Source: Paenibacillus brasilensis
GTDB taxonomy: Bacteria; Bacillota; Bacilli; Paenibacillales; Paenibacillaceae
Direction of reading: 5' to 3'
Length of the DNA stretch: 64,000 bases
Assembly: GCF_009363115.1 (NCBI RefSeq)
Contig: NZ_CP045298.1
Coordinates: forward strand, 3,221,501 to 3,285,500
Part shown: in pieces, positions 16,935 to 26,034 of the stretch
How positions within the stretch are numbered: position 1 is the first letter of the stretch
Layout of the letters: the number at the start of each line of letters is the position of its first letter
Translations under genes and position numbers: made by a program
Notes under the pieces: model-generated
Told to the model about the DNA's origin: nothing
Databases searched by the model: none
Seen by the model: only the letters and a program-made list of their open reading frames with translations

Positions 16935-18401
16935 ATGGACATTGAGTTTTTCGCTTTAGCCTATTTTCCTAAATACTTTGATCGAGCATTTGGCAAGTTT
17001 CACAAAGAGCTATTCACGGAATTAAGACATATGCTTGCAAATACAGGACTGATTACGGCTTTCAGCCTCCCTAGGAAGCATGGAAAGTCCACGATCAGTT
17101 CCTTTTTATTTCCGTTGTATGCGACTTTATATGATAAATCACAGTTTACACTGATCATATCTGCCACAGAGCAAATTGCTCTTCCGTTCCTCGATATGAT
17201 CAAAGATGAACTGGAGACCAATACGATGCTGATTGAGGATTTCGGTATCCGTAAAGGGAGTCGCTGGAACAATAAAGAGATTTGGCTTAAGAGTAAAGGT
17301 GGACTGGACTCATGTATTATGATTCGTGGCATAGACGGTAGTTTGAGAGGTATTCACTATAAGCATCATCGTCCTACTTTGGTTCTAATGAATGATTTGC
17401 TCAAGGAGGACACGGCTCGATCCGAAGCTAAACGAGAACAAATTAAAAATACGTTTACGGATGTCATTTTGCCTATTGGCACAAGGGATACGAATATTTT
17501 GATCTGTGGAACCATTCTCAACGAAGAAGATATTATGGCTGATCTGCTCAAAGGGAAGATACCAGGTGTACGAAGTGTCCGTAAAGCAGCCGTGCTTCAA
17601 TTTTCAGAACGGGATGATCTGTGGTCAGAGTGGGAACGAATGTATAATAACTTGCAAGACGAGGACAGGATCAATACGGCCTTGTTTTTTTTTATGGCGA
17701 ATGAGGAGGAAATGCTAGAGGGTACAGAAATCCTGTGGAGCGAGTATTTGGACTATTATTATTTGATGTGCAAGAAGCAAGCTATGGGCGAGAAAAGTTT
17801 TTATAAAGAATTGCAAAATGATCCGCGTTCAACAGACGAATACATATTTCAGAATCTCATGTATTGGGACAGGTTGCCTGAGTTTGAGGACATGGAAATG
17901 GCGATGTACATTGATCCAGCAATTAAGACAGGGAAGAAAAATGACTATTCGGCTATTTCAATTATTGGGCAACACCGAAGGACGAAGCGAATGTATGTTA
18001 TAAATGGAAATATTTACAAATTTCTGCCGGATGATTTATTCCAAGTGGTTATTGAGAAGTTGAAGCTTTACCCTGTAGATAAGATTGGTTTTGAGGTGAA
18101 TCAGGCACAGAGTTATATGAAGCAAAAGTTTGAAGAAGAGCTATGGAAGGCGAATATACATACACCCGTGGAAAGTGTGCATTCCAAGGGGCAGAAGCAT
18201 GAACGTATTATTAGCTTGGAGCCAGGAATCAAGAAGGGGCATATTCTGTTCAATTCGGGTAACCTCAGATATAACCATCAGGTGAGGGACTACAATCGAA
18301 ATTGTACATACGACGATGCGCCAGACAGTTTATATGGAGCTGTTCAATTGATTCAGTCGGTCAAGAGTCTGAAATTTTATGATCGCAGTTTGTTATTTTG
18401 A
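16935..18401 (+). CDS. Phage terminase large subunit
   Basis: This 488-residue ATPase/nuclease would cut and pump phage DNA into proheads. Walker A is LPRKHGKSTISS, and Walker B is LVLMNDLLKED. The RNase-H-like nuclease has IDPAIKTGKKNDYSAI and the C-terminal DDAPDSLYGA with metal-binding Asp residues. Length is normal for the family and the frame is uninterrupted, unlike most of the surrounding module. The ATG (16935) has GGTGAG upstream. A second copy of its last ~105 codons lies at 21133-21454. With portal and methyltransferase broken it cannot serve a complete phage here. Confidence 0.9.
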   Translation: MDIEFFALAYFPKYFDRAFGKFHKELFTELRHMLANTGLITAFSLPRKHGKSTISSFLFPLYATLYDKSQFTLIISATEQIALPFLDMIKDELETNTMLIEDFGIRKGSRWNNKEIWLKSKGGLDSCIMIRGIDGSLRGIHYKHHRPTLVLMNDLLKEDTARSEAKREQIKNTFTDVILPIGTRDTNILICGTILNEEDIMADLLKGKIPGVRSVRKAAVLQFSERDDLWSEWERMYNNLQDEDRINTALFFFMANEEEMLEGTEILWSEYLDYYYLMCKKQAMGEKSFYKELQNDPRSTDEYIFQNLMYWDRLPEFEDMEMAMYIDPAIKTGKKNDYSAISIIGQHRRTKRMYVINGNIYKFLPDDLFQVVIEKLKLYPVDKIGFEVNQAQSYMKQKFEEELWKANIHTPVESVHSKGQKHERIISLEPGIKKGHILFNSGNLRYNHQVRDYNRNCTYDDAPDSLYGAVQLIQSVKSLKFYDRSLLF

Positions 18402-18607
18402 GGCTTCTGCTAAAAAAATATTTACTGAATTACTCGTTAACTCAAATGGTAAGTACCCTAAATTACCATAAAGGTTGGATGTCAATTGTTTAGCACTTGG
18501 TGTTGCCGTTTGTTTAAAGCCATGCTCTTGTCCGTTTTTTTAAACCTTTATATAGGCAAGTGCATAGAATGAAAATAAACAATGAAATGCTGAGAGGAGA
18601 ATGAATA

Positions 18608-19141
18608 GTGTACCGTAATTCATGCTATCCATATCAATGGCATACTCCAATGCATGACTATTGGAATAACATCCGTTGGAGTAATAATTGGAATTGTCAT
18701 TATTATAATGGGATCAACACGAACTGGTATCCTTATAAATTAACAGATTATGGGCAAAGACCATTTGTAGTGAATATTGACCAAGCTACTAAGCAAAATA
18801 ATACTTACCGCACTGCTTTGTGGACAGGGAAACACCTTCAAGTGACCCTAATGAGTATTAATGTTGGAGATGACATTGGTTTAGAAGTTCATCCCACAAC
18901 GGATCAATTCATACGTATTGAAGAAGGTCAGGGACTTGTTCAGATGGGTGAAAGTAAAGATCATTTGAATTTTCAAGAAATGGCCTGTGGTGGCTATGCA
19001 ATTATGGTACCTGCTGGAACATGGCACAATGTTACCAATACGGGGAATACCCCACTTAAAATATACGCTATCTATGCGCCGCCTGAGCATCCATATGGTA
19101 CGGTTCATGTAACAAAAGCGGATGCCATGTCCGCTGAATAA
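18608..19141 (+). CDS. Cupin-domain protein
   Basis: A 177-residue protein has an N-terminal tail rich in Tyr, Asn, Trp and His (about 1-45), like spore-coat or surface proteins, and one cupin barrel. The metal motif is GLEVHPTTDQFIRIEEGQG and the second motif is VPAGTWHNVTNTG. The start is GTG with AGAGGAG 9 bases upstream. It lies between the terminase and portal genes but is not a phage family I know, so it was probably inserted. Ligand and role are unknown; similar cupins occur widely in Bacillus and Paenibacillus. Confidence 0.8.
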   Translation: MYRNSCYPYQWHTPMHDYWNNIRWSNNWNCHYYNGINTNWYPYKLTDYGQRPFVVNIDQATKQNNTYRTALWTGKHLQVTLMSINVGDDIGLEVHPTTDQFIRIEEGQGLVQMGESKDHLNFQEMACGGYAIMVPAGTWHNVTNTGNTPLKIYAIYAPPEHPYGTVHVTKADAMSAE

Positions 19142-19213
19142 AGCCAACATTATTAATGGATCAAGTAAATGAGGGTTGAAATGAATTACTAACGGTAAAC
19201 ATTAATTCAACAA

Positions 19214-19246
19214 GGGACTACCTTAGTAAAGGTGGTTCTTTTCTTT
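19214..19246 (+). terminator. Hairpin with T tail before the portal gene
   Basis: GGGACTACCTT and AAAGGTGGTTC form a stem with G-T pairs followed by TTTTCTTT. The same hairpin with perfect pairing occurs at 23102-23135 before another portal fragment. It could end the cupin transcript. Confidence 0.6.
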
Positions 19247-19291
19247 ATTCAAGCAACAGTTACACTGCCCATTTTGAAAGGAAGAACCTAT

Positions 19292-20594
19292 TTGCAAATA
19301 AACGAACAAATCATATTAGAGTGTCTAAATGAGCTCCAATCGGCTGCATTAGCCAAACAGAAATATGCAGATTACTACAATGGCCAACATGCCATTCTCA
19401 AGAACTATGCCATGCAAGAAAGCAGAAGCAATCAAAAGCTCATTTTCAATTTTCCACGTAAGTTCGTAGATAATGAAGTGGGCTATCTGCTCGGTAAGCC
19501 AGTAAACTATGTGTCCAAGTCAGATCAGGGTAAAGCCATACATAATATAGATGTACATATGAGTCATTGGGACAAAGAGCATAATCTACAGCTTCGGAAA
19601 CAATCTGAAATCTTTGGTGAGAGCTTTGAGTTAAACTATATTGATTCGGGTGGCCAGTTTTCAGCCACAGTATTGTCTCCTTTGAATGCGTATGTGTTGG
19701 AAGATGGAACAGCAGAACGAAATGTATTACTAGGCTTACATAACCCGTCGATTCGATAAGCAAGTGTATTTGGACGTGTATACAGACTATGAAATTATAT
19801 ATTATACAATCGGCAGTGATAGTAGATCTAATCAGAGTAAGCAAAACCAATCACCTGAACTAAAATATATCGGCAAACACAATCACATTTTTGGAAGAGT
19901 ACCACTTATCTCCTGTCCAGCCAATACGGAGAGAAAAAGTGGCTTCCATGATGTGATTTCTTTATTTGATGCCTATAGCGCATTGAATCCCGATTTGGTC
20001 AATGAAATCGCAGATCATCGCAATGCCTATCTCGTGATTGAGAATGCCAAGCTTGAAACTGAGGACTTATTGAATATGAAGAAGATGGGCATTATTCAAG
20101 TTCCGGCTGGGGGAAAGGTAAGCTGGCTTACGAAGGAGATTAACGATTCTTTTGTAAAGAACGAGCTGGATAATATTGAACGCAAAATCTTCGATATGAT
20201 GGATCAGGTTAACTTCAATGAGAATTGGGCCAGTAATACGTCTTCCTTAGCTCTGAGAAACAAGCTGTTAAATTTGGAGAATCGAGTAGCGATGCGTGAA
20301 GCATTAATGGAAAAAGCGATCAAGCAGCGTTTACGGAATTTCTTTACGTTTCTGCACATTAAAGAAGGCGTGTAATATGATTTCCGTGATATCGCTGTGA
20401 AGTTTACTCGTAACTTGCCGACAGATTTGGTTGGGATGGCTGATGTGATTGTGAAACTGAAAGAAGTAGTCTCACAGGAAACACTGCTGACGTTGCTTCC
20501 GTTTGTAGAGAATCCCAAGCTGGAATTCAATAAATTTCTTTCGGAGCAGCAACGATTAGCAGATGTGAGTAAGGAGAAATCGAATGCAGAATAA
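19292..20594 (+). pseudogene. Phage portal protein (SPP1 gp6-like), disrupted
   Basis: The pieces joined read as a portal protein of the SPP1 gp6 type: NEQIILECLNELQSAALAKQ, KLIFNFPRKFVDNEVGYLLG, a central part with DVISLFDAYSALNPDLVNEI, and a C-terminal ALRNKLLNLENRVAMREALM. A one-base frame change lies near 19740 (RRFDKQVYLDVYTDYEI resumes in the next frame) and an in-frame TAA lies at 20373-20375. The start is probably TTG 19292 after AAAGGAAG. No prohead protease, scaffold or capsid gene follows. Confidence 0.85.
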
Positions 20595-20976
20595 AAATAG
20601 GTTCAAGCGGTTAGTTAAGAATAATTGTGCATGCTATCTTGGAGCGAAGCATGGTATCCCAAACTATTGCTGTTTACAGGATGGCCCATGTGTATTCTTT
20701 AGTCAAAATGATGCTCTGCCACGCTGTACATATTTTGAAAATGGAGTGCTGCCAACAGATGAGAAGCTGGAGCGAGAATATACGTCTGAACGGAATGTGG
20801 GGACTGAGTTTAAGACAGCGAAACCGAGGGTGAACTGTACACGTTGCGGAGAAACATTTTCAGCTAATTCGAATCGACAGAAATATTGTGAGAAATGCAG
20901 AGATAAGAATGCGAACGAAAAGTCGAAGTTACGGATGCGCCAGATGAGAAAAAGCAGGCTTGATGTTACGCTTTAG
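20584..20976 (+). CDS. Cysteine-rich VLP-domain protein
   Basis: The 130-residue protein has an N-terminal Cys-rich block (NCACYLGAKHGIPNYCCLQ then GPCVFF) matching the Cys-rich VLP domain family found in phages and conjugative elements. A C-terminal zinc ribbon follows (NCTRCGETFSANSNRQKYC then EKCRDK) with a basic end. It overlaps the end of the portal frame. It is probably a zinc-binding structural or regulatory protein; the exact role is unknown. Confidence 0.75.
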   Translation: MQNKNRFKRLVKNNCACYLGAKHGIPNYCCLQDGPCVFFSQNDALPRCTYFENGVLPTDEKLEREYTSERNVGTEFKTAKPRVNCTRCGETFSANSNRQKYCEKCRDKNANEKSKLRMRQMRKSRLDVTL

Positions 20977-21132
20977 GCTATTCAAAAGCCATATAAACTA
21001 AGGGTGAAAAACAACTGTAAATGGTGAGGGAGTATGTTTGTACCTATTTCTCATTTTTGTGGTTTCTAATGCGTAACATCATTGTATCAGATATGACGTT
21101 AAACGAATTCAACATACATATGCGTGTTCGAA

Positions 21133-21454
21133 AGCTCGATGGTTTTGAGGTGAATCAGGCACAGAGCTATATAAGCAGAAATTTGAAGAAGAGTTATGGA
21201 AGGCGAAGATACATATACCCGTAGAAAGTGTACATTCCAAGGGGCAGAAGCATGAACGTATTATTAGCTTGGAGCCGGAAGTGAAGAAAGGTCATATTCT
21301 GTTCAATGCAGCGATATTCGATATAATAACCAGATAAAGGATTATAACCGAAACTGCCAATATGATGATGCGCCGGATAGTTTGTATGGGGCTGTTCGAC
21401 TGATTCAGTCGGTCAAAAGTCTGAAATTTTATGATCGCAGTTTGTTGTTTTGAG
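21133..21454 (+). pseudogene. Second, decayed copy of the terminase C-terminus
   Basis: The sequence from 21139 follows 18090-18401 closely at the DNA level (ggttttgaggtgaatcaggc through gatcgcagtttgttgttttg) but has frame changes, for example the loss of a base in gctatataagcag and in the FNSGN region. It encodes only the last ~105 codons of the large terminase and has no start. It indicates a second phage module or a tandem duplication that was later reduced. Confidence 0.85.
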
Positions 21455-21597
21455 GGTTCTGTTAAAACTCAATCTTTATTTTATCCAATCCGTTAAGCAA
21501 GTAGACAGATTAGTGCAAGCGTAGAGCCTGCCAAAATGTACAAAGACGTCTAACACTTATTTCGGGTGTTCGTGATGAAAATAGGAGGCGTTCAAGA

Positions 21598-22044
21598 ATG
21601 AAAGAAAAAAATGTCAGGGGAATTAAGGTAACTGATTATCATGATATTTATTTGTTAAACCAAGACTTTAACCAAGATCTATATCTATTTTCTGAAGATA
21701 AAGTAAAAGAGAAGATTGAAATCATAACAAAGAAAACAAAAGATATGATCTTTGTTTGTGAAGGAAACAACGAGGTAATAGGATATATTCATGGGAGCCC
21801 GTATGAATTGCTTTTTTCTGACTCTTTAGTAAATATACTGGGATTTGTTGTAAAAGAAAAGTATAGAAATCAAGGTGTAGGTAGCATGTTGATTGAGCGT
21901 CTTGAACATTGGGGAAAGAGCCATGGATTTTCTGGGATTAAACTGTTATCCCACCCAAGTCGAATACATGCTCACAGTTTCTACGAACAACGTGGCTATA
22001 TATTTACAAAGGACCAAAAAAATTTTATAAAAAAGTTCAAATAG
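21598..22044 (+). CDS. GNAT-family N-acetyltransferase
   Basis: The 148-residue protein shows the GNAT acetyl-CoA motif (GFVVKEKYRNQGVGSMLIER) and a final B motif (HSFYEQRGYIFTKDQKNF). It starts with ATG after AGGAGGCGTTC. It stands alone between phage remnants and a dehydrogenase gene. Substrate is unknown; the family acetylates antibiotics, amino acids or protein N-termini. Confidence 0.85.
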   Translation: MKEKNVRGIKVTDYHDIYLLNQDFNQDLYLFSEDKVKEKIEIITKKTKDMIFVCEGNNEVIGYIHGSPYELLFSDSLVNILGFVVKEKYRNQGVGSMLIERLEHWGKSHGFSGIKLLSHPSRIHAHSFYEQRGYIFTKDQKNFIKKFK

Positions 22045-22195
22045 TGCATATGTGGAACAAGAGCTCAATGAGCAACCAGAGCAAGGCCGCTGGCACAAAC
22101 CAGCAGCCTCGTTACTGAGGGAACGGGCAGCATAGTAGAGTAAATTAGCGGGTTCAAAATGCTAACTCCTCAGCTAGGTTCCCCGAACCCATAAT

Positions 22196-22960
22196 TTACA
22201 GATGAGACCCGCCACTTGCATCAATCAATTGACCGGTTACCCAACGGCTGTCCGATGAGGCAAGAAAGGCAGCAATATCTGCAACATCTTCAGGTTGCCC
22301 CCACCTTTTGAAGGTTGAAAGACCAGAGGCAAATTTCTGTCCATCGGGATCTTTTAACGTCTCGTCATTCATCTCTGTATTAATAATGCCAGGCTGGATG
22401 GCGTTTACCGTAATATTACGGCTCCCAAGTTGCTGAGCCAAGACGTACGTAAGTGTGTCGACTGCCCCCTTCGACATGCTGTAGGCAAAAACACTAGGGG
22501 AGGCCACTCGTGTAACAAACGATGAGATATTGATAATGCGGCCTCCATCTTTCAGACGCGGCAAAGCTTGCTGGGTAACAAAAAGCGGTGCTTTGACATT
22601 AATGTTCATGACTTCGTCAAAAGATTCTTCCGTCGTCTCTTCTATGGTTACAATTTGACCGATTCCAGCGTTATTGACGAGAATATCAAACCGATTATCG
22701 CCTGTACGTTCCCGAAGGGCTTCATCCAATGTCGCATATAAATCATGAATGCCGTTAAGGATACTTAAGTCGGTACCGATCGTGAAGGCGTTCCCTCCAC
22801 TTTGCTCAATCTTATGAACTACCTCCTCTGCTTCATGCTGTCTTCTTCCATAGTGTACGGCGACGACGGCACCCTCCTGTGCCAGACGCAGCGCAATGCT
22901 GCGACCAATCCCTCGGCTTGCACCAGTTACTAAAGCGATTTTACCTTTTAACTTACTCAT
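22196..22960 (-). CDS. Short-chain dehydrogenase/reductase (FabG-like)
   Basis: A classical SDR of 254 residues. The NAD(P)-binding TGASRGIG, the stabilising NNAG, the catalytic Ser in INISS and the Tyr/Lys pair in YSMSK are all visible. The start chosen is ATG 22960, which has AAGGAG 8 bases upstream; an ATG 27 bases earlier lacks one. The HYGRR after the second strand suggests NADP preference. It is monocistronic and the substrate is not predictable. Confidence 0.88.
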   Translation of the reverse strand: MSKLKGKIALVTGASRGIGRSIALRLAQEGAVVAVHYGRRQHEAEEVVHKIEQSGGNAFTIGTDLSILNGIHDLYATLDEALRERTGDNRFDILVNNAGIGQIVTIEETTEESFDEVMNINVKAPLFVTQQALPRLKDGGRIINISSFVTRVASPSVFAYSMSKGAVDTLTYVLAQQLGSRNITVNAIQPGIINTEMNDETLKDPDGQKFASGLSTFKRWGQPEDVADIAAFLASSDSRWVTGQLIDASGGSHL

Positions 22961-23101
22961 GCTTTCATCTCCTTGTTTGGAATTCATATTTAGTTATATC
23001 ACGAGGTGATGTTTGAAATGTTGCTCTTTCATTCGGAATTCATGTTTGTCGTCAATGGGTCTACGGAAAACTAAACTAACGAAGAACGATAGTGCAATAA
23101 G

Positions 23102-23135
23102 GAACTACCTTATTAAAGGTAGTTCTTTTATTTTT
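23102..23135 (+). terminator. Perfect hairpin with T tail
   Basis: GAACTACCTT-atta-AAGGTAGTTC is followed by TTTTATTTTT. It is a near copy of the hairpin at 19214-19246, and like that one it stands before portal-gene sequence. Confidence 0.7.
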
Positions 23136-23141
23136 ATGTAA

Positions 23142-23207
23142 GCAAGTATATTTGGACGTGTATACCGACCATGAGATTCTACACTATACAATCGGCAGCG
23201 ATACGGA
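23142..23207 (+). pseudogene. Portal gene fragment cut by IS3
   Basis: About 65 bases (aagcaagtatatttggacgt onward, to the atcggcagcgata segment) match 19757-19820 inside the portal pseudogene. The match ends at the left end of the IS3 element. Confidence 0.75.
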
Positions 23208-23266
23208 TTAACCCCCTAAGTTTGGACACTAACTCTCTCTTGCTCATCCAGACTTCGTTTTTGAAA

Positions 23267-24193
23267 TTATACACGAACTTCTCGGATCGGAATCGGTTTT
23301 GTCTGGTTTTTCTCATAAAACTGAGACGGCGACAAATCGCAAATGCCGGAATGAATTCTTCGTTCATTATAAAAATGAATGAATTTAGTGACGGCTTCAT
23401 AAGCTTCGCTGTACGTTTCAAAGTCGTAGCGAGCCAAGCATTCATCCTGCAATAACCTATGAAAAGATTCAATATGTGCGTTCATATTCGGTGTTCGTGG
23501 AGGAATGCGTTCATGCTCCACTCCAAAGCTTTTACAGGCAGCTTCAAACCCATGAGAAATAAACTGAGGGCCATTGTCTGAACGAATCACAGGTTTGGTT
23601 TGCACCTCAAATAATTGTCTCTTAAACAAGGCCGTTTGTAACGTTCGGATCACATCTTTGGCCTCGCACCGCAATCCTATATGGTAAGCAACCACAGAAC
23701 GGTCGTAAACATCGAGGCAAGACTGAATGAAGAAAAATCGGTCTTCTCCTGCAATATAACCGTACTTAATGTCCGTCTCAAACCGTTGGTTCGAATTCGT
23801 AATCATCCGATTTCGTGCCAGTTTCCGTGGGTAAGATGAGTTCACTTTTCGCTGTGGTCGCAGGATGTTCAATTCTCTGCACAATCGGTAGACCTTCTTT
23901 TTGTTAATAATTAGGCCATCATCTCGGCGTAAAGCGACGGTTAATTTTCGGTATCCATACGCATGGCCGTCTGCAGAAATCAACTCCATAATCCGTTCCA
24001 TAATCTGAGCATCCGGTACTTTTACGCCGTCCGAACGCAGCGAATATCCTGGCTTTTGTCGTCCCCCACTTGCTGTTTTCTCGATCAATTTTCTATTTTT
24101 ATGGTAGTAGTAACTAGATCTCGGGATGTTGGCCAGTCGTAGCACAAGCGTGACGGCATATCCTTCACAAATGTAGTGTTCTGCTACTTCCAC
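23267..24193 (-). CDS. IS3-family transposase OrfB (DDE integrase domain)
   Basis: The 308-residue protein has an HTH_21 region (DGHAYGYRKLTVALRR) and the rve integrase core, with catalytic residues in ETDIKYGYI (Asp), RSDNGPQF (Asp) and HIESFHRLLQDE (Glu). It is probably made as an OrfAB fusion by -1 frameshifting at AAAAAAG (24223-24217); the OrfB frame is open from there (KKEEPSFAEKVEVAEHYI). It looks intact. Confidence 0.92.
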   Translation of the reverse strand: MEVAEHYICEGYAVTLVLRLANIPRSSYYYHKNRKLIEKTASGGRQKPGYSLRSDGVKVPDAQIMERIMELISADGHAYGYRKLTVALRRDDGLIINKKKVYRLCRELNILRPQRKVNSSYPRKLARNRMITNSNQRFETDIKYGYIAGEDRFFFIQSCLDVYDRSVVAYHIGLRCEAKDVIRTLQTALFKRQLFEVQTKPVIRSDNGPQFISHGFEAACKSFGVEHERIPPRTPNMNAHIESFHRLLQDECLARYDFETYSEAYEAVTKFIHFYNERRIHSGICDLSPSQFYEKNQTKPIPIREVRV

Positions 24194-24495
24194 TTTTTCA
24201 GCAAATGAGGGTTCTTCTTTTTTATCAAGTCACGCAGTATCGCAATCTCTAGTGCCTGTTCACCCAGTAGTTTCTTCAATTGATCATTTTCTTGGGAAAG
24301 CACTTTGGAATCTAGTCCATGTATGGTTTCCAGTGAAGTTTCACCATATTTACCTTCTTCAAATTCCTTTACCCAACGGTGAAGCATATTGACGGCAATT
24401 TCATATCTCCGGGCTACAGCTGCCTTATTCCCGGTTTCGATGGCTTCCTTGACGATTTGGCATTTAAATTCTCTAGAATGTTTATTTCGTGTCAT
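24184..24495 (-). CDS. IS3-family transposase OrfA (HTH)
   Basis: The 103-residue protein has the HTH_Tnp_1 pattern (SREFKCQIVKEAIETGNKAA, VARRYEIAVNMLHRWVKEFE) and a leucine-zipper-like C-terminus (LSQENDQLKKLLGEQALEIA). It recognises the element ends and pairs with OrfB. Its end overlaps OrfB by 10 bases, as usual in IS3 elements with translational frameshifting. Confidence 0.9.
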   Translation of the reverse strand: MTRNKHSREFKCQIVKEAIETGNKAAVARRYEIAVNMLHRWVKEFEEGKYGETSLETIHGLDSKVLSQENDQLKKLLGEQALEIAILRDLIKKKNPHLLKKWK

Positions 24496-24541
24496 TTTCT
24501 CAGCCCCTTATCACTAGTAGTGTAATCCATATACACTCTTA

Positions 24542-25981
24542 GTGTCCAAGTTCACTAAGGGGCTAAAGAGTTATGTTCTCATTAATTCCTTGAGTGGAGC
24601 AATTGATACAATAGGTGTGGAGGTGAAACAATTCCTAGATCGTATTCGAAAAGGTGATGTCCCTTCACGAAATGAAGATTATGAACCATTGTATCAATTC
24701 CTTGAAAAAAGAGGGTATATTTACGAAAGCCGTGATTCCGAGTGGGCAAAGTTATTTGAAATACGAGACCACGTTTATCGGTTGCAAGATACCTCTGTTG
24801 CAGGGATTACTTTTAATGTATGTACGACTTATATGTGTAACTTGCGATGCCCGTACTGCTATCAAGGACATGAACTCCACGAAAAATCACATGCACTCAC
24901 AATGACGGAAATAGACAAAATGTTTAAGGCAGTTGATGGGATCCTTGCAATGGAAAAAGAAAAAGGTCGTTATCAAAATGCAACACATCGTATGATGCTC
25001 TACGGAGGAGAACCTCTGTTGCCTACAACTCGCGAAACAGTTAGGGAAGTTGTGAGGAGAGCTGTCGATGGGTACGGTTTTAGAATATATGCCATTACCA
25101 ACGGGACTTTTCTACATGACTATCTCGATTTTTTTGAACAGTATAAAGAAGAATGGGATTATTTCCAAATCTCTGTAGATGGGCCTAAGTCGATTCATGA
25201 TCAGAGAAGGATTACAGCTGGCGGTCAAGGAACGTTTGATAGAATAGCTCGAAACATTGATATGGCATTAGAGCGCGGCTTTCGAATCGCATTGCGCACA
25301 AATATCAACAAGGATAATGTTGATCATCTAGAAGAGTTGGTCTCTTTTGTTGAACAGAAGGGCTGGCACGAGCACCCACTATTTTTCTGGCAGATATCCC
25401 CCGTTACTGACCACTATGGCGACAATTTACCTAACCACTTACCTGAACATAAACTACTAGTGGCTCTTTACGAGAAGTTTGGCGATTTGGAAGAGTTTCT
25501 GGAAAAGTACAGCGTCCAGCTTGGTACAGATTTAAGTATGAGAACTTCAAGAATTCGTCAGGCCATTACCTCCAAAGACTGGGTTATGAACAACCCTGGT
25601 GATAGTTGTATTTCTATACCTAACACACTTCCAATTTTTAAAGAATGTAGTGCAAGAGAACATCGTTTCTATGCCTTCGGTGCGGAAGGAGCGATTTACG
25701 CTTGCCCAGAATCTGTAGGACGTTCAGAGCTTGCTATTGGGACATTTTTTCCAGAGTTTGTGATTAATCCCATCAAACATAACATGTGGGAAAGGGATAT
25801 AACAGATTCCGAACAATGCGGCACGTGTAGTGTTTCTCTATTCTGTGGCGGCGGGTGTGCCTACTCAAACTTGATGCGCAATGGGTCTATAACTAAGCCG
25901 CACTGTAACTACTCTCATCCAACCATTTCAACCTATGTGAAGCTGAATGAAGGCATCTTTTTACAGGTGCAACATAAGTAG
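24542..25981 (+). CDS. Radical SAM/SPASM peptide maturase, 5' end replaced by IS3
   Basis: The enzyme has the [4Fe-4S] motif CNLRCPYC (Cys 99, 103, 106 by this numbering), the GGEP motif (LYGGEPLLP), and a C-terminal SPASM domain with CGTC...FCGGGC and a last Cys (426, 429, 435, 439, 455). SPASM enzymes of this type cross-link ribosomal peptides, for example Cys thioether bonds. Residues 1-80 resemble the usual leader-binding N-terminus (YVLINSLSGAID). The first eight codons come from the end of the IS3 element. The GTG start has no ribosome binding site, so the original start was lost and expression is doubtful. A precursor gene follows 53 bases downstream. Confidence 0.88.
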   Translation: MSKFTKGLKSYVLINSLSGAIDTIGVEVKQFLDRIRKGDVPSRNEDYEPLYQFLEKRGYIYESRDSEWAKLFEIRDHVYRLQDTSVAGITFNVCTTYMCNLRCPYCYQGHELHEKSHALTMTEIDKMFKAVDGILAMEKEKGRYQNATHRMMLYGGEPLLPTTRETVREVVRRAVDGYGFRIYAITNGTFLHDYLDFFEQYKEEWDYFQISVDGPKSIHDQRRITAGGQGTFDRIARNIDMALERGFRIALRTNINKDNVDHLEELVSFVEQKGWHEHPLFFWQISPVTDHYGDNLPNHLPEHKLLVALYEKFGDLEEFLEKYSVQLGTDLSMRTSRIRQAITSKDWVMNNPGDSCISIPNTLPIFKECSAREHRFYAFGAEGAIYACPESVGRSELAIGTFFPEFVINPIKHNMWERDITDSEQCGTCSVSLFCGGGCAYSNLMRNGSITKPHCNYSHPTISTYVKLNEGIFLQVQHK

Positions 25982-26034
25982 ACTTCAAATCCGGTTCATG
26001 TGAAGAGAAACTTTCATGAAAGGAGGTGAGAAAT

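Larger units (their letters stand above)
23210..24564 (-). mobile_element. IS3-family insertion sequence
   Basis: The element has imperfect inverted ends (ACCCCCTAAGTTTGGACACT on the left; the right end read inward is AGCCCCTTAGTGAACTTGGA), which differ by a short gap. It encodes OrfA and OrfB in overlapping frames. No target duplication is visible, and its left and right flanks belong to different genes, so a deletion next to the element is likely. Its right end supplies the first codons of the radical-SAM gene frame. Confidence 0.88.

Noticed and set aside
18090..21454. Two separate functional terminase genes
   Set aside because: The second stretch encodes only the last ~105 codons, with frame changes and no start; it is a fragment.
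22081..22195. Hairpins between the acetyltransferase and dehydrogenase genes
   Set aside because: Inverted sequences such as GCTGG/CCAGC and GGGTTC/GAACCC exist but lack T runs; evidence is too weak to call terminators.
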